In this document: positions 6,523 through 11,305 of the stretch, piece by piece | Position numbering within the stretch: position 1 is the stretch's first letter | How the letters are laid out: every line of letters starts with the position of its first letter | Source: Labilithrix luteola | Lineage (GTDB): Bacteria > Myxococcota_A > Polyangia > Polyangiales > Polyangiaceae | Assembly: GCA_026225435.1 (NCBI GenBank) | Contig: JAMFST010001059.1 | Coordinates: 1-11,305 of the forward strand | Direction: 5' to 3' | Length of the DNA: 11,305 nucleotides | Notes under the pieces: model-generated | The model's database searches: none | What the model was told of the DNA's origin: nothing | Seen by the model: the letters and a program-made list of their open reading frames with translations, nothing else | Position numbers and translations under genes: made by a program

Positions 6523-7842
6523 TCAGGCCGGCTCTTCGGTCGTCGGCTCGGTACCGGGATCGTTCTCCTGCTCGGCCGCGTCGAGCGGCATGCGCGCCCG
6601 CTCGACGTGCGCGCGCTCGCCCAGCTCGATCCGCCAGTAGGACGGGCCGTCGCCGCTGCGGCAGCCGAGGGTGAACGAGGGGGACGCGAGGATGCGAAAG
6701 CTGGCGCCGGCCGGCTGGCGCTGCTCGCTCACGTGACGGTGCCCGTGGAGCACCAGGGTCGCGCCGATCTCCTCGAGCACGGCGGCCACCGTCTTGGCGT
6801 CGTCGAGCCGCATGCCGACCTCGCTGGCGGCGCGCCGACCGATGCCGTGGGGGAGCGGGACGACGTGGTGGTGCAAGGCGACCAGCCGGTGGCGCGCGCG
6901 CTTCCAGGCGTCGTGGGTCGACAGCTCGCGGAGGAAGCCGAGCTGCCCCTCGCCGATGGCGCCGTTGTGGCGGAAGAACCGCCGCTGCGGCCGCGCGCAG
7001 GAGTCGAGCCCGACCACGATCGCGCCGGCGTCCGGCAGCTCGCGCACCCAGGGGCCCGGCGAGCCTTCGCGGAGCAGGCCGAGACGCGCGGCGAAGGCGC
7101 CCCAGCTGGCGCGCTTCTGCAGCGCATTCGGCTTGGGTCGCGAGCTCCCCGCGAGGGGGAAGAGGTACAGATCGTGGTTGCCCGGCACGGCGAAGAGCCG
7201 CCCGCGCTCGGCCCAGGGAGCGAAGGCCGCCTCCACCAGCTCGTACCCGGCGCCGTCGTCGGTGAGATCGCCGGTCACCAGCACCGCATCGACCAGCGCC
7301 GGATCGAGCGAGCACGCCGCGCGCAGGAGGCGCAGGTTGGCGTTCCACGGCGCCGCGGCGAGCTTGGCCCCCAGCGCGGCGGTCGCCCGCCCGGTCTTCG
7401 CCAGGGTGACCGCCCTGCCCGCCTCAAGAAGCCGAGCCCGGGCGACCGCGCGGTCGACGGCGTCGACGATTGCCTCCTTGACCGCTGCGCCCTTGCCGCC
7501 GCTCCCCACCACCAGGGCCAGATCCGTCGCGCTCGCGGCCGCCTCGGGGACGAGCGAGGTCGTCGCGACGGGCACCGGTGCATCGCTCCCCTCGCCCTTC
7601 TTCTTCGCCGGGATGGGATGGGCGTACCCATCGGGATCGATGAGCGTGATCTTGCTCGCTCGGCCGCCGCGCGCGTGCAGGACGCGCCAGCCGTTCTCGC
7701 TCCACACCGTCTCCCAGCGGCCGTCGGCCGTGTCGGCGACGCGCGCGCTGCGCTTCACGACGTGACGCAGGTCGTGGAACGTGTCCCCGAAGTTGGAGAC
7801 GTGCAGATCGGAGACGTGGGCGAGGACGAAGGGGCGCGACAT
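6523..7842 (-). CDS. Calcineurin-like metallophosphoesterase with large insertion
   Basis: A 439-residue protein with all five metallophosphoesterase motifs in order: DLH at 12-14, GD at 191-192, GNHD at 221-224, HHH at 324-326 and GHRH at 367-370. These residues bind the two metal ions that hydrolyse phosphomono- or phosphodiesters. The C-terminal half looks like a standard family member. Between DLH and GD, usually only a few dozen residues apart, there are about 175. Residues 40-75 look beta-rich (GWRVLHARGG, KITLIDPDGY), 76-100 look like a linker, and 105-175 are Ala-rich and helical. No signal peptide is seen, so it should be cytoplasmic. The acidic tail is unstructured. The substrate is unknown; cyclic-nucleotide or nucleotide phosphodiesterases of the CpdA type are relatives. 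It follows the NTF2-like lipoprotein gene by 52 bases on the same strand. Confidence 0.92.
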   Translation of the reverse strand: MSRPFVLAHVSDLHVSNFGDTFHDLRHVVKRSARVADTADGRWETVWSENGWRVLHARGGRASKITLIDPDGYAHPIPAKKKGEGSDAPVPVATTSLVPEAAASATDLALVVGSGGKGAAVKEAIVDAVDRAVARARLLEAGRAVTLAKTGRATAALGAKLAAAPWNANLRLLRAACSLDPALVDAVLVTGDLTDDGAGYELVEAAFAPWAERGRLFAVPGNHDLYLFPLAGSSRPKPNALQKRASWGAFAARLGLLREGSPGPWVRELPDAGAIVVGLDSCARPQRRFFRHNGAIGEGQLGFLRELSTHDAWKRARHRLVALHHHVVPLPHGIGRRAASEVGMRLDDAKTVAAVLEEIGATLVLHGHRHVSEQRQPAGASFRILASPSFTLGCRSGDGPSYWRIELGERAHVERARMPLDAAEQENDPGTEPTTEEPA

Positions 7843-7859
7843 CGAAACCAGTCGCCCCA

Positions 7860-7875
7860 GTCTATCTCGTTAGAC
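7860..7875. promoter_or_regulatory. Small dyad in the gap before the phosphoesterase gene
   Basis: GTCTA at 7860-7864 and TAGAC at 7871-7875 form a 5-bp dyad with a 6-base spacer. It lies in the 52-base gap between the NTF2-like lipoprotein stop and the phosphoesterase start. It is too short to separate from chance. It is listed because it is the only structure seen in this gap; no T-run follows it. Confidence 0.15.
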
Positions 7876-7894
7876 CGCTACCTCGCTCCGTCGC

Positions 7895-8416
7895 CTACAT
7901 GCCGGCCATGATCTTGTACGTCTCGCCGTCCGGCACCAGGTCGAGCCGGTTGTCGGCGACGGCGTGCTTCCACTCGTCGTGGGTGACGCCGGGGATCTTG
8001 TAGCTGGCCGCGTAGGTGTAATCGACGTGGATGTGCTGCGCCTCGGTGTAGATCACCTTGCGGTAGCGGATCTCGTAACGGATGTTGTCCGTCTTGACGA
8101 AGGTGTTCGCGAGGTAGTCGCGCAGCCCCTCGTAATCGAGGTCGTCGTCGCCGTTCGCGTTGCCGCCATCCTCGTGATAGCGCGGGTGCGCCAGCTTCAT
8201 GAGGAGGCCGATGTTCTTCTCCTCCACCGCGTGCCGGTACTGTTCGCAGAAGGCGACGACCTTGCGGTTCTCGTTGTTGTCCTCGACGTCCGTGTTGGGG
8301 ATGAACGCCGGCGTGCAACCGCTGGACACCGCGCTCAGCGCGACGACGCCCGTGATCGACGCGAGGCGAAGGAAGCGAGAGACGATGAACGCGTGACCGA
8401 GCGACCGGAACATCAT
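7895..8416 (-). CDS. Lipoprotein with NTF2-like domain
   Basis: A 173-residue exported lipoprotein. The frame is open to 8512, but those extra 32 residues lack signal-peptide character and reach the end of the ketosynthase gene. The tandem ATGs at 8416 and 8413 lead straight into a basic, then hydrophobic signal ending in VSSGC (lipidation at C34). No ribosome site is visible before them. The mature part fits an NTF2/SnoaL-like cone: an N-terminal helix (VVAFCEQYRHAVEEKNIGLL), LMKLAHPRYHEDGG, a second helix (LRDYLANTF), then four beta strands with alternating aromatics (RYEIRYRKVIYTE, HIHVDYTYAASYKI). Such domains often bind small hydrophobic ligands or act as passive modules. Catalytic residues cannot be assigned, so the function is unknown. 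It lies between the ketosynthase gene and the phosphoesterase gene on the same strand. Confidence 0.8.
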   Translation of the reverse strand: MMFRSLGHAFIVSRFLRLASITGVVALSAVSSGCTPAFIPNTDVEDNNENRKVVAFCEQYRHAVEEKNIGLLMKLAHPRYHEDGGNANGDDDLDYEGLRDYLANTFVKTDNIRYEIRYRKVIYTEAQHIHVDYTYAASYKIPGVTHDEWKHAVADNRLDLVPDGETYKIMAGM

Positions 8417-8444
8417 GCGGATGGGGCAACCGGCTAGCGACCGG

Positions 8445-8454
8445 GGGAATTCCC
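8445..8454. promoter_or_regulatory. GGGAATTCCC palindrome upstream of the NTF2-like lipoprotein
   Basis: A perfect 10-bp palindrome stands in the 67-base gap between the ketosynthase stop and the lipoprotein start, 29 bases before the ATG. G-runs flank both sides (CCGGGGG and CGGGGG). It could be a regulator half-site pair or chance. No promoter boxes are seen around it. Confidence 0.25.
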
Positions 8455-8483
8455 GGGGGTAACCGACGGCAGCGCGCGGCACA

Positions 8484-10373
8484 TTACACCGGATCGAGGC
8501 GCACCCGGGCAATCGCTCCGGACCGGCAGCGACTTTCGAGGAGCAGCGACGCGGATGCCGCCGTCGGATCGAGCAAAGGCAGGAGGGCGTGATGTCCCGG
8601 CCTGGTCATTTTGCCATTTTGTCCGACGTCGAAGCAGGTGTCCGCGAGGCTCACGCGACGCGACGCATCGCCCCCCCCATCGCCACGCGCCGTCACCTGC
8701 ACGACCACCGCGCCGGGTGACAGACTGACAGGCGCACCGAGCCGGCTCCACGCCTCACCAGGCGCGTCCACGGCGACCACCGTGACCGTCTCGGCGTCGC
8801 CATACGCCACCAGCGTGCAGGCGATGACGAGCGCCTCGAGACCGCCGTTCCAGCCGCCGCCGACGGCGAACACCGGACCGCGGATCCCGAAGGCGATGGC
8901 CGCCTCACCGGCGCAGGCGTTGGGCGAGGTGTAAGGGAACCGGCGCGGCTCGGCAGCGCGCACCCCGCGCTCGAGGATCCGCTCGGCGTAGGACACGTTG
9001 GTCTCGAAGCTGGCCAGCGTGTGACCGACGATCAGGCCGGCGTCGTCTCCGCCGACCGAGCTACCGGCCGCGGCGAGCGCTTGCACCGCGGCCACCGTGC
9101 CGCGGGTGAGCGCGTCGAAGCGACCGAGCTTGATCTCGTTCAGCTCCGGGAGCGGCGCGTCGAGCGGAACGAAGCGGGCCTGGCCAACGTACACCGGTCG
9201 CGAAGGGCGAGCCGCGCGCGCGGGAGCCTCGCCGAGGACCAGCGCGGCGTTCGCGCCCCCGAAGGCCGCCGAGAGCTTGAGCGAGGTGCGCAGCGGACGC
9301 CCGAAGGAGCGCTCGGCCACCCGCAGCACCGAGGAGGCGGCGGCGCTGCCGGAGGCGGGCACCAGCTGGTGATCGAGGGCGCTGTGTGCAGCGAGCAGCT
9401 CGAGCGCGCCGGCGGCCCCGAGCGTGTGGCCGATCTGCGATTTGTACGCATGGACATCGGGCGCGTCGCCGGTGCACACGCGGGCGACGGCGAGCGCCTC
9501 GGCGGCGTCGTTGAAGCTGGTGGCGGTGCCGTGGGCGCTGACCAGATCGACGTCCCGACCGCTCACGGCACCGTCGCGGAGTGCTTCTTCCGCGGCGCGC
9601 GCCAGCCCTTCCCCTCGCCGGTCCGGCGCGGTCACGTGGAAGGCGTCGCAGGTCGCGCCGAAGCCGATGACCGCCCGCTCCCCGACCGCCGCCGGGACCA
9701 GCGCGAGGATGGCCGCCCCTTCGCCGAGCGCCAGGCCGTCGCGGTCCGGATGAAAGGGACGGGGCGGCGCCGCACCGGTGGTCGCGTGGAGCGCCTCGAA
9801 GCCGGCGCTCACCAGCACGCTCTGCCCGTCGAAGCCGCCGGCGAGGACCAGATCGCAGGTCCCCGCCTCGAGCCAGCGCATGCCGAGACCGACGGCCACC
9901 GTCGACGAGGCGCACGCCCCGAGAACGAGCGAGAAGGCGGCGAAGGGGAGCCCGGGGAGCGCTTCGCGAAGCGCTTCGTGAAGCGGCGAGGCGTAGAGCA
10001 CGGCCACCGCGGTCTCGTCGGCGATGGACGCACCGGCACGCAGCGACCCGGCGATCCCCTCGACCCGTCGCATCGCCCCCGAGGAGGTGCCGACGGCGAG
10101 CCCGATGCGCAGCGCGCGCCAGCCGGGGCGACGCGCATCGAGCTCGCTGGCGACGTCGGCGAGCGCGCTCGCCAGGATCGCCGCGGCGCGGTCCACCCCG
10201 GTCGAAGAGCCGTCGATCTCGGCGGCGAAGGGGCGCGCCAGCCCCGCGGCGGCCAGCTCCGGCGAGGCGAAGCTGGCGACGGTGGCCGGCTCGCCTACCG
10301 CTGCGACGCCGAGCGCGCTCTCCCCGCGACCGAGCGGCGAGACCGCACCGAAGGCGGCGATCGCCGCGCTCAC
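8484..10373 (-). CDS. Ketosynthase fused to a degenerate ketosynthase-like domain
   Basis: A 629-residue protein. Residues 1-385 form a full beta-ketoacyl-ACP synthase of the FabB/FabF type, which condenses an acyl chain with malonyl-ACP. The nucleophile C154 sits in GACASST, the two histidines are H281 in HGTAT and H316 in IGHTLGAAG, and K311 is present; AFGGANAALVLGEA closes the fold. Residues 393-565 look like a second thiolase-type N-terminal half: SPNACAGEAAIAFGIRGPVF, then GGGWNGGLEAL where a catalytic Cys would normally sit. It is therefore probably non-catalytic, like a chain-length-factor or Ketoacyl-synt_2 domain. A 60-residue tail of unknown fold follows. The frame is open further upstream, but GTG 10373 is chosen: it overlaps the upstream stop as GTGA, has GAGG seven bases before it, and starts exactly at the KS fold (AAIAAFGAVSPLG). 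Likely aryl-polyene-like or other lipid-like biosynthesis. Confidence 0.9.
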   Translation of the reverse strand: MSAAIAAFGAVSPLGRGESALGVAAVGEPATVASFASPELAAAGLARPFAAEIDGSSTGVDRAAAILASALADVASELDARRPGWRALRIGLAVGTSSGAMRRVEGIAGSLRAGASIADETAVAVLYASPLHEALREALPGLPFAAFSLVLGACASSTVAVGLGMRWLEAGTCDLVLAGGFDGQSVLVSAGFEALHATTGAAPPRPFHPDRDGLALGEGAAILALVPAAVGERAVIGFGATCDAFHVTAPDRRGEGLARAAEEALRDGAVSGRDVDLVSAHGTATSFNDAAEALAVARVCTGDAPDVHAYKSQIGHTLGAAGALELLAAHSALDHQLVPASGSAAASSVLRVAERSFGRPLRTSLKLSAAFGGANAALVLGEAPARAARPSRPVYVGQARFVPLDAPLPELNEIKLGRFDALTRGTVAAVQALAAAGSSVGGDDAGLIVGHTLASFETNVSYAERILERGVRAAEPRRFPYTSPNACAGEAAIAFGIRGPVFAVGGGWNGGLEALVIACTLVAYGDAETVTVVAVDAPGEAWSRLGAPVSLSPGAVVVQVTARGDGGGDASRRVSLADTCFDVGQNGKMTRPGHHALLPLLDPTAASASLLLESRCRSGAIARVRLDPV

Positions 10374-11215
10374 AGGTGCACCTCGGGCTGGATCACGTCG
10401 GGGTCGTCGAAGGCGGCCGGATCCGGCGCCCCCTGCCCGAGCGCGTCGATGCGCACGCGCACGTCGATGCCGAAGGTCGGGTGCTCCTCGCGGTAGTGCG
10501 CCACGTCCCCCGGGTGGGGGAACAAGGTCGAGCCGCTCCACTCGAGCGACCGGTCGGCGTCACCCGGGGCGCGGCGGATGGCGAGCAGCCCCGGCTTGCT
10601 GGGCCTGGAGAGCGGAGCCGATCCCGCGGCCCGCCGCACGCCGTCGTGCAGCCAGACAGTGGCGCCGTCCTCGTTGCGGACGAACAGCTCCGCGCCCTCG
10701 GAGGCGACGTGCGCGTCGAGCAGCTTGCCGTCGAGCGGCGCGAGGAACCACCAGCGAAAGAAGGCCACCGGCAACCCGGCGCTCCCCGCCGACGATGTCC
10801 CGCCGCGCTTCACCATGTCGAGGCTCGGCACCACCAGGCGATAGCGCGTCGGCGTCACCCAGAGATCGAGCGCGGTCGCCCCGCCCGGCCCGAGGAGGAC
10901 CAGGCGCAGCGCCCGGTGCGGATCGACCGCCAGCGCCCCGCGCGCTCCGAAGCCGCGACCGCTGATCCGCTCGCGCAGCGCGACGGTCAGCTCGGCGACG
11001 TACGGATGGACCGGCTGCGAGAGACGCAGGAGCGACAGGAGCTGCCGCGCCCGGGTCCACTCGGACTGGCGAGCCTGGAGAGCGGATGCGCCGCTGGGGA
11101 CGACCGCGTCCCGCGCCACACCGTGCGCGGCGCATCCGGTCGACAGCAGCGGCACCAGCGTGAGCACGACGGCCACGGCGCTCCTCGTCACGAGGCGCCC
11201 CGCGCACGCGTTCAT
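10370..11215 (-). CDS. LolB/DUF3261-like outer membrane lipoprotein
   Basis: A 281-residue lipoprotein. The signal peptide has two early arginines, a hydrophobic core at 13-24 and lipobox LSTGC (C28). About 40-80 form a helix-rich segment. About 85-150 form a run of antiparallel strands (GRGFGARGALAVD, ALRLVLLGPGG, ALDLWVTPTRYRLVVP) typical of LolA/LolB-fold lipoproteins. A further beta region (AELFVRNEDGATVWLHDG) follows, with a mixed end. Proteins of this fold carry or insert lipids and lipoproteins at the outer membrane, and a DUF3261 member is a known part of aryl-polyene clusters. The match here is by strand pattern, so moderate. The start ATG overlaps the stop of the gene beyond the right edge (ATGA), and its stop overlaps the ketosynthase start (GTGA). 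The three genes therefore form a tight operon. Confidence 0.8.
   Translation of the reverse strand: MNACAGRLVTRSAVAVVLTLVPLLSTGCAAHGVARDAVVPSGASALQARQSEWTRARQLLSLLRLSQPVHPYVAELTVALRERISGRGFGARGALAVDPHRALRLVLLGPGGATALDLWVTPTRYRLVVPSLDMVKRGGTSSAGSAGLPVAFFRWWFLAPLDGKLLDAHVASEGAELFVRNEDGATVWLHDGVRRAAGSAPLSRPSKPGLLAIRRAPGDADRSLEWSGSTLFPHPGDVAHYREEHPTFGIDVRVRIDALGQGAPDPAAFDDPDVIQPEVHL
10381..10384 (-). promoter_or_regulatory. Ribosome binding site of the ketosynthase gene
   Basis: GAGG on the minus strand lies seven bases before the GTG start and inside the last codons of the upstream lipoprotein gene. It supports the GTG start over upstream ATGs in the same frame, and it supports translational coupling. 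Confidence 0.6.
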
Positions 11216-11305
11216 GGCGCGACCAGCACGAAGGCGTAGCCCCGCTCGTTCGCCGAGCCGACGACGAGCACCTCGGTGGCCTGCCCGAGCGCGATGGCGC
11301 GCACC
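11212..11305 (-). CDS. C-terminal end of an unidentified gene, operon leader
   Basis: Thirty residues of a minus-strand gene that enters from the right edge and stops with a TGA overlapping the lipoprotein ATG. The visible end (IALGQATEVLVVGSANERG then YAFVLVAP) looks like the last helix and two strands of an alpha/beta enzyme. The pattern of a small helix, then EVLVVG, then a closing AFVLV strand recalls ketosynthase or Ketoacyl-synt_2 C-termini. That would suit the next-but-one gene, but it is too short to decide. The start and most of the protein are outside the window. Confidence 0.65.
   Translation of the reverse strand, partial: VRAIALGQATEVLVVGSANERGYAFVLVAP

Noticed and set aside
6512..6530. 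Two copies of TCAGGCCG between convergent stops
   Set aside because: Only 8 bases long, and one copy overlaps the phosphoesterase stop codon. It forms no hairpin and is probably chance.
6607..7911. A 434-codon open frame on the plus strand
   Set aside because: It is antisense to the metallophosphoesterase, which carries all five family motifs. No domain is seen in the plus-strand product.
8607..8621. Direct repeat CATTTTG in an AT-richer patch
   Set aside because: It falls inside the ketosynthase tail as ordinary codons (Gly-Gln-Asn-Gly-Lys-Met). Two short copies are not enough to suggest an element.
9958..9984. An 18-bp perfect palindrome AGCGCTTCGCGAAGCGCT followed by a related GCTTCGTGAAGC
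   Set aside because: It lies inside the ketosynthase coding sequence and comes from a repeated Glu-Ala-Leu-Arg-Glu-Ala-Leu codon pattern. No sign of a separate function.
9021..10496. A 491-codon open frame on the plus strand
   Set aside because: It is antisense to the ketosynthase, whose active-site motifs are unmistakable. Its composition is typical of an antisense shadow.
10374..10541. In-frame upstream extension of the ketosynthase gene
   Set aside because: The 56 extra residues are Arg/Pro-rich, unlike a ketosynthase, and overlap the lipoprotein gene. The GTG at 10373 has a ribosome site and begins the KS fold.
1..11305. Search for tRNA, rRNA, CRISPR, integrase, transposase and toxin-antitoxin genes
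   Set aside because: No cloverleaf-like gap, repeat-spacer array, DDE or recombinase motif, or small toxin pair was recognised. The HNH gene alone is not evidence of a defence or mobile system.

Overview
The window is very GC-rich, with third codon positions almost always G or C. It carries several secreted lipoproteins, one with an Asp/Ala-rich tail, an argS gene coupled to a SPOR-domain gene, and a ketosynthase/lipoprotein pair. This mix suggests a chromosomal segment of a Myxococcota-type bacterium (Polyangia or relatives). That placement is inferred from style and gene content, not from a marker gene.

Layout. Positions 2-124 hold the C-terminal end of an unidentified plus-strand gene. 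From 181 to 3429 there is a minus-strand block transcribed argS -> SPOR-domain membrane protein -> small HNH endonuclease. argS and the SPOR gene overlap by ATGA, and argS has a strong AAGGAGG ribosome site. Diverging from argS is a plus-strand, kelch-like beta-propeller lipoprotein (3567-4922). It converges on a minus-strand sugar-1-phosphate nucleotidyltransferase (5075-5968). Between these two lies a 132-bp imperfect palindrome (4919-5050) with a 4-base loop, the most striking non-coding structure in the window. Diverging from the nucleotidyltransferase is a cysteine-rich lipoprotein (6049-6504) with an Asp/Ala tail.

From 6523 to the right edge all genes are on the minus strand. In transcription order they are: a truncated unidentified gene (C-terminal 30 residues), a LolB/DUF3261-like lipoprotein, a 629-residue ketosynthase fused to a degenerate second ketosynthase-like domain, an NTF2-like lipoprotein, and a metallophosphoesterase with an unusually large insertion. 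The first three are joined by 4-base overlaps (ATGA, GTGA), so they are very probably translationally coupled. They resemble part of an aryl-polyene-like or other fatty-acid-synthase-like cluster whose remainder lies beyond the right edge. The last two genes follow after gaps of 67 and 52 bases and may be separate units.

No tRNA, rRNA, CRISPR array, insertion sequence or phage gene was recognised. Intergenic gaps are all under 160 bases. Many long open frames on the opposite strands are GC-driven shadows and are not annotated.
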